64,000 bases of DNA from Rhinopomastus cyanomelas (lineage: Eukaryota; Chordata; Aves; Bucerotiformes; Rhinopomastidae): assembly GCA_013400115.1 (NCBI GenBank), contig VXBP01007147.1, positions 163,752-227,751 of the forward strand, read 5' to 3'. Shown piece by piece: positions 1 to 13,119 of the stretch; position 1 is the stretch's first letter; each line of letters begins with the position of its first letter. The position numbers and the translations under genes are program-made. Below the pieces are notes generated by a model. The model saw only the letters and a program-made list of their open reading frames with translations, was not told the DNA's origin and searched no databases.

Positions 1-350
1 TTTATATCCTAAAGGCTCTGCTTTAGGATTTATGTCCAACTCACTGTCGTTACTTAGTTCAGAATTAATTTTAAATTAGGATATATAAGGCTTCGCCTCA
101 CTAACGATGATCTGTAGCTGCTTCCGTTGTCTTTTTACTCAGAAATATTTCAGAATCAGAGGCAACTGGAAACTTTTAATAATAAAGGTTATTAAGCAGT
201 TCTGTACAAAGCACGAAGTGTATCTCACAGATTAGTTTTGTAATATTTCTCCTCTTCCAAACCTCTAAGTAAATGAACACCTGTCCTGGCTTTATCATCC
301 TGCCTGTAGCTAGATGGGGGCACGCTGTCAAATGGTTAAATATTCTGCTT

Positions 351-955
351 CAGAATCACAGAACCGGAGAACATTAGGGATTGGAAGGGACCTTGAAAGA
401 TCATCCAGTCCAATACCCCTGCCACAGCAGGATCCCCTAGAGCAAGTCACATGCAGGAACATGTCCAGGCAGGTTTTAAGCAGCCCCAGAGAAGGAGACT
501 CCACAACCCCTCTGGGCAGCCCCTTCCAAGGCTCTGTCACCTTCACTGGGAAGAAATTCCTTCTCCTATTTATATGGAACCTCCTCAGTTCCAGCTCACA
601 CCCATTGCCTTTGTCCTATCACTGGGTGCCCATGAGCAAAGCCTGGCTCCATTCTCCTGACACCTACCCTTTCCATATTGGTCAAGATTCATGGGGTCAC
701 TCCTCAGTATTCTTTTTTCCGAGCTCAAAAGACCCAGCTCTCTCAACCTCTCCTCATAAGGGAGACTTGCCGCTCCCTTGATCATCTCTCTGGCTCTGTG
801 CTGGGCTCTCTCCAGCAGTTCTGTGTCCTTCTGGAACTGAGGAGCCCAGAACTGGACACAAGATTCCAGATGTGATCTCAGCAGGGCAGAGTACAGGGGG
901 CGAAGAACCTCTCTTGATCTGCAAACCACCCCCACTCTGATCCACCCCAGGATCT
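351..955 (-). mobile_element. CR1, 3' end, ~600 bp
   Basis: Starts with the complement tail (GAACATTAGGGATTGGAAGG) and runs to TGATCCACCCCAGGATC, just after the end of ORF2. Confidence 0.95.
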
Positions 956-1715
956 CTCACCATTTGTGTTCATTATCCACCCATTTGTCACATTCAGAGC
1001 AGCAGCAACAACTTTCCCCCTTTGTTTCTAATCCTTAGTCGCTCAGTGTTCTGCCTCTTTGCTGCAGGGCTGGAGCTCGGGAGTGGACGTAGCCAACTGT
1101 CTTCTCTAAAAATCCCGAACTGATTAGCACAATGAACATGTCTAGAGCGACTGGCTGTTGTACCTTGGGATGAATAGATTCAACCACAGCATTTTCATTA
1201 TGGCTTTGGCAGTCACCCCTTTCTATCGCATCTGGTGACGAACATCTGTATTTTTTGGCACGGGAAGGCGGGGTGTTTCTGAGCAAACTCTCCCTTATTA
1301 TAGTTCTGTTCACATGAGGCTTCAACACGATAATGTTTTCTACTTCGTTATGGTGTGGAGCAAAGAAAAACCCACCCCAATCTAATGCATTTAATATTCG
1401 GCTCTGAATTTGTGTGTCGATGATTTAGCTCAACCTTCTGTTGCTAATTCGTTTTTTCTTCAAAAGCACAGGCCAAATGTTCATAAAAAAGGGAAGAAAT
1501 TCATCAAATTACAGTAGCTAAAGCCAGAAAGGAAGGAAAAATGAGCAAACATATGTTGCCGGCAGCGCAGCCCCTATTTGATGAGCCCAACCGTATTGGA
1601 TTTGGTTGTGATTGCCTCTCTTTGTACAAATAAAGGCCCTGATCCAAGAAACACTTATAAATGTGATTATGATTTTCACTATTTCAACTACTTTCTGTCT
1701 TTAAGACACCTTCCT

Positions 1716-2615
1716 GGATGAGAGATTACAGTGCACTATCAGCAAGTTTGCAGACAGCAGAAAGCTGAGAGGAGTGGCTGACACCCCAGCAGACCGTGCT
1801 GCCATTCACCAGGACCTGGACAGGCTGGAGAGTTGGGCAGGGAGAGATTGAATGAACTGTAACAAGGGCAGAGTAGAGTCTGCATCTGGGCAAGAACAGC
1901 CCCAGGGACCAGTATAGGATAGGGACCGACCTGTTGGAGAGCAGCATGGCAGAAAGGGACCTGGGGGTCCTAGTGGCCAGCAGGATGACCAGGAACCATC
2001 AGTGGGCCCTAGTGGCGAAGAAGGCCAATCGCATCCTGGGGTGGATCAGAATGGGGGTGGTTAGCAGATGAAAAGAGGTACTCCTCCCCCCGTGCTCTGC
2101 CCTGGTGAGACCATATCTGCAATCTTGTGTTCAGTTCTTGGCTCCTCAGCTCAAGAAGGACACAGAACTGCTGGAGACAGTCCAGCACAGAGCCACAAAG
2201 ATGATGAAGAGAATGGAGCATCTCCCTTTTGAGGAAAGGCTGAGGGAAGTGGGACTGTTGAGCTTGGTAAAAAAGGGGTGACCTCATTAATATTTATAAA
2301 TATGTGAAAAGTTGGCATAAGGAGGATGGAGCCAGGCTCTGCTCAGTGGCACCCAATAATAGGACAAGGGGCAGTGGTTGTAAGGTGGAACACAGGAGGT
2401 TCCACATCAATCTGAGAAGGATCTTCTTCCCAATGAGTGTGCCAGAGTACTGGAAGTGGCTGCCCAGGGAGGTTGTGGGGTATCCTTCCCTGGAGACATT
2501 AAAACCTGCCTGGCCATGTTCTTATGTGACTTGCTCTAGGGGATCCTGCTGTGGCAGGGGCATTGAACTGGATGGTCTTTAGAAGTCCCTTCCAATCCCT
2601 AATGTTCTGGGATGC
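1716..2615 (+). mobile_element. CR1, ORF2 end plus 3' UTR, ~900 bp
   Basis: Begins in the reverse transcriptase around the GCTGACACCCCAGCAGACCG region and ends CCAATCCCTAATGTTCTGGG. The frame is broken by stops. Confidence 0.95.
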
Positions 2616-3889
2616 TGCATTTAGCAGAAAGATCCTGGAGGAGGTGGAGGAAGCCTGTCATTAAGCATTTAGTTTACTCTTGGCTCTTCAGGAGTCCATG
2701 GAGATGCCGTGTCTAGAGCTCAGCGCATGCCGCAGCACTGTGGAACAGCAGCCAAAAGTAGGGAAAAAGCCTGAATTCTTAATTTTCCTCTTACAAGTTG
2801 ATTTTTTTTTTTCCTCCCTTCCCAGCTAGTGAATCATTTACTGTTGGTCTGTGGCTCTGGCACCATTCCCAATGCCTGTTACAGCCCCTATTCCACTAGG
2901 GAGAGTTCTCAGGAAATTGTGTTGTCATGGATCCTCCTGCTCAGCTCCAGTCTGCTCTGTGCCCAAACTGCAGTAAAAAATCCTCAGTAGACCCAGGCTG
3001 CAGGAGGCACAAAAGGCTTTAAGTTCTGTGCAACATCCCCCTCCGTGTTTCCCTAATTATTCCATTGGATCATCTTAAATAAGGTTTAAACAGAAGAGAG
3101 GAAGCGAATCCAGCGGTTGAAGTTGGAGGACATGAGGACTATGCTCTTCTAAATTGGTCTTTCTGAACGTCCCTGGTTCATAGTGATTATCCAGACTGGC
3201 TAGATGGTTTAGTTTAGCGACAGTCATATTTTCCTTCAAGGCTGAGCAATTTAATTCAGCCAGAGTTGGGTTGTTTTTTCTCTGCTGTTTTGTTATTTTA
3301 CTCAGTTGGAGCTGTTCTGGAGCCGATCAGAAAGAAACAAGGCTCAGGGTAGCAACGAGGAGTTGCTGCTGCTCCGTAGCACTGTGATTAGGGTCACTGT
3401 CCCTTCGTACTCTGTTGGCCATCTTGGTGTGGTTCAGGTTCCACTCATGGAAGGCAGGAGTCAACAGGCAAGAAAAGGGAATTGTCTTCAGAGATGGGGT
3501 TGTTGGTGGTCTGCAGTGTCAACTGGCTTGTTCTGCATGGGAAAAATCATTTTAGCCATAAGGAGGAAACCTCTGTTTCAGCAAGTTTGTGACATTGACT
3601 GTACAAGGGTCTGTTGCTGGCCTAAGGGATTGGAACAGTGTGGGGTTTTCTGGATTATTTTAGCAGCACAGACTAAACAATGAGCATTCAATGCTTCCCG
3701 CTTAGCTCCTGTAACAGGGCAGGGGACAATATTGGAATAAACACTGAGTAGACTAAACAACAGAGAGCAGCACCAGCAATGTTTAGCGCTTTAGAAATGG
3801 TTGTTCTTTGCTATAAACCATAGAGACACATGTGTGGTTGCTAGAGATCCTGGTTGGCCCTTGGTGTGGCCCTGGGCTGGTGAAACCTT

Positions 3890-4136
3890 CTCAGCATGGT
3901 TTGAAGCTGGAGAAGGGCAGATTTAAGTCAGACAGGAGGAAGTTCTTGAATCTGTGTGTGAGGAATCCTGGGAACAGGCTGCCTAGAGAGGTGATGGAGA
4001 CCCCATCTCTGCAGCCATTCATGGTCAGGCTGGATGGGGCTCTGGGAAATCTGGTCTAGTGAGTGATGGCCCTGCTTGTTGCAGGGCAGTCAGACTGGAT
4101 GACTTTTGGAGGGCCCCTCCTGCCCTGTGATTCCAC
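3890..4136 (+). mobile_element. CR1, older subfamily, 3' end
   Basis: GGTTTGAAGCTGGAGAAGGG to GGCCCCTCCTGCCCTGTGAT. Same subfamily as 16261-16640. Confidence 0.85.
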
Positions 4137-4662
4137 CCTACCATGCTGGTGAGCCTGATGGGGCAAGCAGTCATGCTGTCATTGTGCCAACTCCAAGCCG
4201 CTCACTATGGAAGGGAAAAATATAACCCAGTGTTTGACAGTTGTCCCAAAAAAAAAGACTTAATAACCAACAAAATATGAAGGATATTAGGAATTTCTCT
4301 GAGCCACAACTGATGTGGTTGGTGGCTCTGAAGACAGCAGAGAAATAAATAGAAACCTGCTTATAGCTACCTGGATTGCAGCTTTGCTGTCAGAGCTTTC
4401 CTGCAGCTGTGGAAGCAGGAATAAGCTGTGGGGACGCTTGTGTAATTCCGTGGCTGCCAGCCAGGGCTTACGACCAAGCTGCTCTTTCTCTCTGAAGAGC
4501 ATCCTGATGTGGATCCTGTTTTTTTCCAGCCCTGCAACTCAATTCTATTCAGATTTAAATTTTATCCTGCTAATGAAGCAGAAGAAGGGTCAGAACTACT
4601 GATCCTGCCCAGACAAATTCTTTGTCATCCACACAAACCCTTTATCAGCCAGTGTTTCAACA

Positions 4663-5069
4663 GCTCCGTTATGAGGAAAGGCTGAGGGAGCTGGATCTCT
4701 TTAGCTTAGGGAACAGGAGACTGAGGGGTGACCTCATTCATGTTTGTAAATATCTGAAAGGTGGATGTCAAGAGGGTGGAGTCAGGCTCTGCTCAGTGTT
4801 ATCTAATGATAGGACAAGAGGCAGTGGGTGTGAGCTGGAACAGAGGAGGTTCCACATCAGTGTGAGAAGGAAATTCTTCATGGTAAGGGTGACAGAGCAC
4901 TGGAAGGGGCTGCTCAGGGGGGTTGTGGAGTCTCCTTATCTGAAGAGGTTGAAGACCAGCCTGGCCGTGTTCCTGTGCAACTGGATCTAGGCGATCCTGT
5001 TGTGGCGGGGATTGGACTGGATGATTTTTCAAGGTCCCTTCCAATCCCTAATGTTCTGTGATTCTGTTA
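4663..5069 (+). mobile_element. CR1, 3' end, ~400 bp
   Basis: Begins TTATGAGGAAAGGCTGAGGG; ends with a full tail and ATTCTGTT. Confidence 0.95.
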
Positions 5070-5102
5070 TTCCTTCATGTGGCAAGACCTTCTCACAATG
5101 AC

Positions 5103-5177
5103 TTTGGGACAGTTGGGTTAACAGTTGGACTTGATCTTAAAGGTCTTTTCCAACCAAAACAATCCAGTGATTCTGTT
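5103..5177 (+). mobile_element. CR1 tail fragment
   Basis: GGGTTAACAGTTGGACTTGA then GGTCTTTTCCAACC, 75 bp. Same type as 55342-55428 and 61221-61303. Confidence 0.8.
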
Positions 5178-5996
5178 TGAGAGGGCTGTAGATGATTATC
5201 AGCTACATCACTTGAAAAATATTCTGAGGGAAGTATTTTGGAGCAGGTTTGATGCTCTGGATAATCCTTTATAAACAGAACCTGGAGTCTGTATAAATAA
5301 ATCATTGGAACCAGGCACTGCAGTTTTCACTCTGTGTGTGTGCGCGCACGTCCATCCGCTTTACCTTCCACTCAAGGCTAGACATGATAGGAATCCAAAT
5401 ATTTTGGCATGAAAATAGGTTTGAGAAACACTCCACCTGTTAAGAAGCCTTAAGGTGTGGTTTGGTTTTTTTAAACTTCTCTACCAATTTTCCACTGGTT
5501 ATTTGAATTGTTTGGGTTGGGGTTTTTTTACCCAGTGTATAGTTAAGGAAAGCTGTAGATTTACACGTAGTAAAAGATCAGTTTTAATTTCCCCCTTTAG
5601 TGAGTGCAAGAGGGAAAGTAGTCCATGCAGCAGATGCGAAGCAGATGCTGCTCCTAGCACGTACCACACCACTGGATGATGGCCAGAAGGTTATGATAGC
5701 AAAGCTATTACTGTGAATGAGTGGGATAAAAGAGAGATGTAAGGGATGTGGCAGCTTCCCTGCCCACTGCCTTGTCCACAGAAATGGGAAGGAGGAGAAA
5801 ATTTTCAAGTCTGTCAGCTGTCTGCATCAGTCTCCACAACCACCTGCTTCTAAAAACAAGAGGATAGTGGATGTTTGAATCCATTAAATACTGTGAAGTT
5901 TGTCCTGTCTGGACTACACCCCAGCTCAGAAAATCTGAAATACAATTCACAAACCCGACCTTTTTTCCACCTCCATTTCTCAGGGTGAATTAGCCA

Positions 5997-6220
5997 ATCA
6001 TAGAATCATTATGGCTGGAAAGGACCTCCAGGATCAGTAAGTCCAGCCCTCATCCTAACAGCTCCCTAAGCCCTAGACCATGGCCTCAAGGGCTCTAGCT
6101 ACTCGCTTTTTAAACACCTCCAGGGATGGAGACTCCACCACTTCCCTGGGCAGCCTGTTCCGGTGCTCAGCCACTCTCTCAGCAAAGAACATCTTCATAA
6201 GATCTAGTCTAAACCTCCCC
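5997..6220 (-). mobile_element. CR1 fragment
   Basis: ATGGCTGGAAAGGACCTCCA subfamily, also seen at 7629, 9766 and 30372. Ends near AAACCTCCCC. Confidence 0.9.
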
Positions 6221-6327
6221 AGACACAAGCCAAGACACAGCTCCAGGACCCTACTGAAATCAGTGTGGGAGAAGGGGAGTTCAGCTTGCATAACCATCAT
6301 GAAGCCAAACATCAAGGTGAAAGCAGT

Positions 6328-6538
6328 CATAGAATCATCCACTGGGTTGCAAGGGACTTTCCAAGGTCATCTGGTCCCACCCGTGCAGTAAGCAGGGCCT
6401 TCCTGAACTGGAGCATGTTGCTCAGAGCCCTGAGGTCCAACTTGACCTGGGATGGTGCCAGGGATGGGGCTTCTCCCACCTTTCTGGGCAACCTGGGCCA
6501 GAGTGTCACCACCCTCAACAGCAACAATTTCTTCCATC
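6328..6538 (-). mobile_element. CR1 fragment, older subfamily
   Basis: CATAGAATCATCCACTGGGT to AACCTGGGCCAGAGTGTCAC. Related to 37239-37433. Confidence 0.85.
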
Positions 6539-6991
6539 TTCCAGTCATTTGAGTTCTTCTAATAGTTAGCAAAAATAAAGGAATATCCAGAAGGTGTTTG
6601 TGCTGCTCATCTTAGTTTGAGCAGCAATGAATCCCACCCACATAAACATCCTCTCTTGACTTCAGGCATTTGCTTTGGTCATTTGACCTCACCCAGTTTG
6701 TTTGGAAAGTTATTCTGAGAAAGCAGATACTTCTCTAAGAGTCAGGAACATCCTTCCTTCCTACCTGAAAGCCACACGTTCATTTTTTAGAAGGCAGGAA
6801 GATATTTTTGAGATGAACTTGAGGGTGAGGAATAAAAAATCCTTCTGGTGGTTGTTTTCAATAGATTTTGGGCCAACCTCTTCTACTGGCAAATAGAAGG
6901 AGACTGTTTTACTCACTGTAGGAAAATGCTGCCTCTGTATGGCTCCTTCCTTTTTAACTGCAAACAAATATTCAGCAAAATTATTATTTTA

Positions 6992-7408
6992 AGAGAGTGG
7001 AGCATCTCACTGATGAGGAGAGGCTGAGGGAGCTGGGTCTTTTGAGCTTGGAAAAAATTACACTGAGGGGTGACCCCATAAATGTTGATAAATATGGGAA
7101 GGGTGGGTGTCAGGAAGATTGACCAGGCTGTGCTCATTGGTATACAATGATAGGACAAGGGGCACTGGTGTGAGCTGGAACAGAGGAGGTTCCACAAAAA
7201 CAGAAGAAGGAACTTTTTCCCAATGAGGGTGACAGATCACTGGAAGGCACTGCCCAGGGAAGTTGTGGAGTCTCCTTCTCCAGAGATGTTTAAAACCCGC
7301 CTGGATGTGTTCCTGTGTGACTGGATCTGGGGGATCCTGCTGTGCCTGTGGCAGGGGGATTGGATCTTTCAAGGTCTCTTCGAATCCCTAATGTTCTGTG
7401 ATTCTGGG
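6992..7408 (+). mobile_element. CR1, 3' end, ~415 bp
   Basis: GAGAGTGGAGCATCTCACTG through AATCCCTAATGTTCTGTGAT. Confidence 0.95.
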
Positions 7409-7628
7409 ATGGTTGACCCTTGGGGCACCAACGGGGCAGGGAGGAGTGAGTGAGTGAGTGAAGGAAATGAGTGGTTATGCTGGGTGTAAATATCCCTGGT
7501 GATCCTATAAATTTGCCTCCCTGCACTAACCACCACACAAATCTCACCTGCAACTCTGAAAGCAGCCGGGGAAAGAAAAAGAAGAGGCAACATACCTCAA
7601 ACATTGATCATCACCATGTGTTGTAAAA

Positions 7629-7727
7629 TAGAATCACAAAATCACAGGATCATCTTGGCTGGAAAGGACCTCCAGGATCATCAAGTCCAGCCCTCATCCC
7701 AACATCACCCTAACCCCTAGACCATAA
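7629..7727 (-). mobile_element. CR1 tail fragment
   Basis: About 100 bp starting AATCACAAAATCACAGGATC and stopping at CCTAGACCATA. It ends about 120 nt before the exon at 7851. Confidence 0.9.
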
Positions 7728-7850
7728 ATTTATAGGACTTATTTTGCCTGAAATCACATTTCAAACAGTGATCCCTGCCCAGAACGGATTCAGTGTGAAC
7801 CTCCCAAACTAAACGGGTCTTAATTTCTTGTCTCATTTTGTTTTCTAAAG

Positions 7851-7967
7851 GTCAAATGCTGCAAATACTGGCCGGATGACTCCGAGATATATAAAGACAT
7901 TAAAGTTACCCTGATTGAGACAGAGCTCCTGGCTGAATATGTGATTCGAACGTTTGCAGTCGAAAAG
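7851..7967 (+). CDS. PTPRM: PTPRM exon: D1 core, VKCCKYWPDD segment
   Basis: The exon is 117 nt, exactly 39 codons, phase 0 at both ends. It is preceded by a T-rich tract ending TTTTCTAAAG and followed by GTACGT. It encodes VKCCKYWPDD at the start and EYVIRTFAVEK at the end. In receptor PTPs this lies in the D1 fold before the WPD loop and contributes strands of the central sheet. The KNRY motif and the N-terminal half of D1 must lie in exons upstream of the window. The next exon is 6.1 kb away across a CR1-rich intron. No coding defect is seen. Confidence 0.96.
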
Positions 7968-8388
7968 GTACGTTGTCCAAAAAATTGGAGGTTTTCCTGA
8001 GAAACAGAGCTAAAAGACAAGAAACTGAAATCTTTTGACTGACATCACGGGTTCAAAGCTGGGTTTTGGCTAAACAGCTACTGCCCTCTGATGGCAAATT
8101 GTGTTTTGCTTGAAACGTACCAACTTCTACCCTTTCCATCACTGTCAGGCCCCTGCCTGAATTAGAAAGAAGTGATGTTCCTTGCCTGGGAGAAATCGAA
8201 GGCTCCCTCCCAGCAATCAATTGGAAAACACATTCGTGCTGTTTTCCCATCTTCTGTTCCCCACGTTCAGTTTCTGGCTGTCCTGGAGGTGGCTCAAACC
8301 ATCGCTGTGAAATCCAGGATAGAGAATGCTGTTACCTCTGGGCTCCTTTGCTCCTGATTTACAGAAGCAAAGTTTAAATAATGCAAGT

Positions 8389-8572
8389 TAGATTAGAGCT
8401 TAGGAAAAAACTCCTCCCTGTGAGGGTGCTGAGGCACTGGAACAGGTTGCCCAGGGAGGTTGTGGCTGCTCCATCCCTGAAAATGTTTAAGGCCAGGTTG
8501 GATGGGGCTCAGAGCAACTGGGTGTGGTGAGAGGTGTCACTGCCCATGACAGGGGTTGTCATTGGGAGATCT
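8389..8572 (+). mobile_element. CR1, 3' end without full tail
   Basis: GGTGCTGAGGCACTGGAACA to CATTGGGAGATCTAACA. The terminal repeat is missing. Confidence 0.85.
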
Positions 8573-8850
8573 AACACAGTCAAGCCTGGTATTCTCTACT
8601 AAGTGTTTTAATTGTATGGATCAAGATTCATTTGAGTTGCACAACAGCAAGGAAAGAGCTGCTTTGGAAGACCTGATACTGCCAAAAGGTGCTCTCTCTG
8701 CATCTTCATGAGTAGTTGTCAACTAATCAGCTGAGAAAACTCCTTTTGGCTTAGTTGCAGAACCTGTGAACCACCAGTTCTCTCTCTCATGATGAAATAC
8801 CTTTCAGTTATGGGTTTGAAGACCACTTTTTTAACTCTATTTTTAGCTTG

Positions 8851-8881
8851 ATAGGTTGGACTAGATGATCCTTGAGATCCC
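8851..8881 (+). mobile_element. CR1 tail remnant
   Basis: ATAGGTTGGACTAGATGATC, about 30 bp, cut by the next copy. Confidence 0.6.
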
Positions 8882-8887
8882 TCTGCA

Positions 8888-9046
8888 GGGACAGGGCAGT
8901 TGTGGAGTCTCCTTCTCTGGAGAAATTTAAAACCCACCTGGATATGTTCCTGTGCGACTGGATCTAGGGGATCCTGCTGTGGCAGGGGGGTTGGACTGGA
9001 TGATCTTTGAAGCTCCCTTCTAATCCCTAATGTTCTGTGACTCTGT
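8888..9046 (+). mobile_element. CR1, 3' end, ~160 bp
   Basis: GTTGTGGAGTCTCCTTCTCT through TAATGTTCTGTGACTCTG. Confidence 0.93.
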
Positions 9047-9765
9047 GTAAATCTATGATTAATCTTTAGCCTCAGTTTCCTGCACCCAGGTAGATGAAAC
9101 TGCCCTAAAAAGCCGACTCAACGGGGTCTCTTTTAAGTACGTCCTCACAAACAAAGGAATTAGTTTTTCTCCTGTTTTATTCTTCAATCTGATACTGAAA
9201 GATGCATCAACACAGCAACCTGAGGGTAATGATGATGGAATCCTGCAGTTTGAACGCAGTGCAGCATCGTATCATGTTTACTGCTGTGCCTGGTTTACAT
9301 CCACTTTGTTTGAGCCCCTTGTTTCTTCACATTTAGGTAGTTTTAATAAACAGCCGAGGAAACGGTGACTTCACTTTGAAGTAGACGAAGCACCATTGAT
9401 TTCTATTCAGCAGGATTTTTGAGCCTGGGCTTTGATGTTAGCTTTTCACTTCTTAACTGGGACTGGAAAGGAGGAGAGGGGAAGAAAAAGACCTAGTGGA
9501 TTTTACAGTTGAATATACCCAAACTGTCTTGAGTAAGTGCATTAGGACAGAAAGAGATAAAAGGCACTCAACATTTTATTTCTTAAAGAAAAAAACATCT
9601 CCATCTGAAAAGATTTCATTTGGGCTCTGCTTTTTAATAGTTGGTCGTTTTTTTAGTAAGCCTCTGGGAACAGCAGCAGTGGAGTCTAGGTAAAGTGCAT
9701 TTAGGTTTTTCTACCTTATTTTCCATATTTCCATATTTCTTAACTTTTCCAATGGTATCTGGAGC

Positions 9766-10128
9766 CATAATCACAGAATCATCTTGGCTGGAAAGGACCT
9801 CCAGGATCTGCAAGTCCTGCCCTCATCCCAACAGCTCCCTAACCCCTAGACCATGGCCTCAAGGTCTCTAGCTACTCACTGTTTTAAACACCTCCAGGGA
9901 TGCAGACTACACATCCTGGGCAGCCTGTTCCAGTGCCCAACCACTCTGTCAGCAAAGAACGTCTTCATAAGATCCAATCTAAACACCACCCCAATGCAAT
10001 TTGAGGCCACTTCCTCTCATCTTATCATTAATATTTTGGGAGAAGAGACTAGCACCAGCCTGGCTACAACCTCCTTGCTGTAGAGAGCAATGAGCTCTCC
10101 TCTCAGCATCCTTTTCTCTAGACTAAAT
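9766..10128 (-). mobile_element. CR1, ~360 bp
   Basis: Complement tail TCTTGGCTGGAAAGGACCTC to TTCTCTAGACTAAATAAAAT. Confidence 0.9.
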
Positions 10129-10389
10129 AAAATGAAGTCAATTCATCTCTTCCACTGTAATTCAAGTGTCTATTTCTGAGCTGCTGGCACTAAGTGAAGG
10201 ATGGTGCTGAAATGCTGAACGTTGGAGCCTCTGGAGCCTCAGACTGGTCAATTCCATTGAATCAAATTTGATCAATTCAATTCCATTTGGTCAAACAATT
10301 CAACAAGAGGATGACATCTGGAACCCAAGAATGTAGTGCATATGAGCTGAAGATGAAGAGAACAGGCCTTGTTCACTGAGGTGGAGATG

Positions 10390-10690
10390 AGGAAGGGTAA
10401 GGAAGATCTAACAGCACCCTACAACTGCTTCAAAGATGGTTAGAAAATCAGGACCATCAAATTCTCCTCAGTGTTAATGGATGGCAAACCAAGGAGCAAT
10501 GGCCAAGAGACTGTGGCATGGAAAAACTCCTTGAGGAGGAGGATGAAGTGGTGCTGGAGCAGATTACCCAGAAAAGTCATGGAATCCCCATTCTTGGATG
10601 TGATCAGGGCTCAGCAGGACAGATTGCACTGGCCATAGCCCCAGTCTGAATAGATGGTTGAACTGGAAACCTTCAGAGGTCACTCCAACA
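10390..10690 (+). mobile_element. Probable eroded CR1
   Basis: The order of motifs (AGCAATGGCCAAGAGACTGT, AGTGGTGCTGGAGCAGATTA, TAGATGGTTGAACTGGAAAC) follows a sense CR1 3' UTR, but divergence is high. Confidence 0.5.
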
Positions 10691-11400
10691 GTTCAGAAGT
10701 TTCTTTGGAGACAAACTGATCGCTTATTTAACACTTGTTTTAGTGGCAGTTTGGTAGTTCTTGAGGAACAGGAAGGTAACACTGAGAAAATCAACCCTTA
10801 TATTACTCTGGTGCTGAAAACCAATTCCCAGCTCCTCTTTACGTTGTATGCAGTCCCTTTACAGCAAAAGCAGTTAAGTCAGATGAATGACTCAGGCAGC
10901 AGCAGAGCAGAGTTTTATATCCACGGCGTCATTAGCAACTCGCACTGTTTCCTATTTGTTTCAGCTGGAAGAAGAAGGATTAAGAAAACAACCAACCAAC
11001 TTCCCAAGCAGAGCATCTGCTTTTATGATTCATGCAGTTGTGTCGCTATTTTGGGTTTAGAAAGCAGCAGAGAAGCTACAGACATGAAAAATCAGCCCTT
11101 TGTAGGTGCAATAAGCAAACTCATGATGAAAGTACCCGTTCAGCAAACTCATCTCCAAGTCACTGACTGTCACGGATGAGGGACAATAAATGCAGTAGGT
11201 GTGACAGAGCATCTTCCCAAACCTAACTCTCAGGAGATGTTGGGTGTACTGTGGTCTGTAGGATGTTGTTCCGGAGGGACAACTGGACTTTTGTACAAGG
11301 TGAGGAATCTGTGAGGGACAGCTGTTTCAGGACTTGGTTTGTCTCATCATGGCCTCACATTCCTGTATGGGATTGGTGTTCCTCAAGGGATCGTGGGCTG

Positions 11401-12030
11401 TAGTGCCCTGGTGGCCAAGAAGGCCAATGGGATCCTGGGGTGTATTAGGAGGAGTGTGTCCAGCAGATCGAGAGAGGTTCTTCTCCCCCTCTACTCTGCC
11501 CTGGTGAGGCCTCATCTTGAGTACTGTGTTCCGTTTTGGGTCCCCCAGTTTAAGAGGGACGGGGATCTTCTTGGAGAGGGTCCAGTGGAGGGCTACGAGG
11601 ATGATTAGGAGACAGGAGGACATGGCTTATGAGGAGAGGCTGAGGGACTTGGGGCTTTTTAGTCTGGAGAAGACTTAGAGGGGATTTGATCAATGTTTAT
11701 AAGTACCTGAAGGCTGGCCGGGGGGGGGACAGGCTCTTTTCACTTACTCCCTGTGATAGGACAAGGAGCACTGGGTGTAAGTTGCAGCAGAGGAGGTTCC
11801 GCCTCAACACAAGGGGGAACTTCTTTACTGTAGGGGTCACACAGCACTGGAACAGACTCCCCAGGGGGGGTCGTGGAGTCTCCTTCTCTAGGGACTTTCA
11901 AGGCCGCCTGGATGCGTTCCTCTGTGATCTGTGTTAGATAGTTTTGTCCTGCTCTGGCAGGGGGGTTGGACTCAATGATCTCTTGGGTCCCTTCCAACCC
12001 CTAACATCCTATGATCCTATCATCCTATGA
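11401..12030 (+). mobile_element. CR1, ~630 bp
   Basis: From CCCTGGTGGCCAAGAAGGCC to a tail of three ATCCTATG-like units. It meets an antisense CR1 tail-to-tail at 12030. Confidence 0.95.
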
Positions 12031-12360
12031 TCATCCAGTCCAAATATCACTTTCTACAACCCCTAACCACTAAACCGTCTCCTGAAACACCCTGGCTGCC
12101 TTATATGTTGAACCCCTACAGGGATGGTGCCTGCAACCCCTCCCTGGGCAGCCTGTTCCAAGGCCTCTCCACGGAAGTTTTTCCTAAGATGCTATCTGAC
12201 CCTCCCCTGGCACAACCTGACCCCATTTCCTCTGGTCCAATCGCTAGTCTCTAGGGAGAGAAGGCCAACCCCCACCTCACTCCACCCTCCCTTCAGGCAG
12301 TTGTAGACAGCAGTGAGGTTTCCCCTCAGCCTCCTCCCCTTCTGCAGGCTGAGCAGCCCC
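12031..12360 (-). mobile_element. CR1, ~330 bp, own tail missing
   Basis: TCATCCAGTCCAAATATCAC to TCTGCAGGCTGAGCAGCCCC. Same subfamily as 59728-59857. Confidence 0.9.
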
Positions 12361-13119
12361 CACAGTGTTCACTTAGGTGCTAGAAATAAGTTTGTATGAC
12401 CTCACTGATCAAAGAAAATGAGAGCTTTTCCATGCAAACCTGCTCAGGACAAGGAAATACATCTTTAAGAAGCAAAACCGTACAGCCCCAGCTATTAATA
12501 TCCCTGACATTTAGTCCAGCCTAGCCATGATATGTCATAATTTTGCTGTTTGCTTATGAAATATGTATGATGGCCTCTGCTCTGTGGATTCCTAATGAGA
12601 ACAAACTACTGGCAGCTACATTTTTAGAGGAATAGGGGGAAGGGGCAATACGAGCAACTAAGAAAAAATCAAACCTAGCAGACACAACAGCACTAAGATC
12701 CAAGCTGCCTCTGAAAAATCACATGAGAAATTACTTTCCCTGATCGGCTTCTCATTCATTTCTGTCTCTCTGTATCCATGTCCTTGCAGATTGCAGCAAA
12801 TCGCTCCGAGGGTGAGGATGTGGAGGGCTACAGACGCAGCCCCTATGATTAGAGGTGCAAAAAGGTTTCTTGCTATTCAGCTGTTCCTTTCAGAGCGATG
12901 AAGGAGACAAATGATAAGGAAAATTATGCTGAAGCTGTAGTTGCCTGAAGTCAGCAGCAAAACACCTGTGGAGAACAGTGTAGACGAGAAAAATGTCATC
13001 TATGCTGTGTTCCCAGCCTTGCTGCTGACCTCTGTTGTGATCATGACATGAGTCTTAAGGCCATGGTGTTCAAAGCATCTTCGTGCTCTGGCACAGAGAT
13101 GAGCATCTCTGTCGTGAAT

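Larger units (their letters stand above)
1..7850 (+). other. PTPRM: PTPRM upstream intron (partial)
   Basis: Intron sequence whose 5' end lies before the window. CR1 copies are listed separately. The unique stretches are 1-350, 956-1715, 2616-3889, 4137-4662, 5178-5996, 6539-6991 and 7409-7628. I see no exon, RNA gene or promoter signal in them. 1400-1700 is AT-rich, and 5330-5350 has a short GT/GC dinucleotide run. 7440-7465 has a GAGT repeat next to a CR1 end. The longest open frames here (for example 3306-3683) have no recognisable domain. Confidence 0.8.

Noticed and set aside
10658..11179. 173-codon open frame in an intron, the second longest non-exon frame
   Set aside because: It starts inside probable CR1-derived sequence, shows no domain or splice borders, and has compositional features of noncoding DNA.
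12781..12851. Exon-like start after TCCTTGCAG
   Set aside because: It matches no PTPRM segment and the flanking exons join in phase without it.
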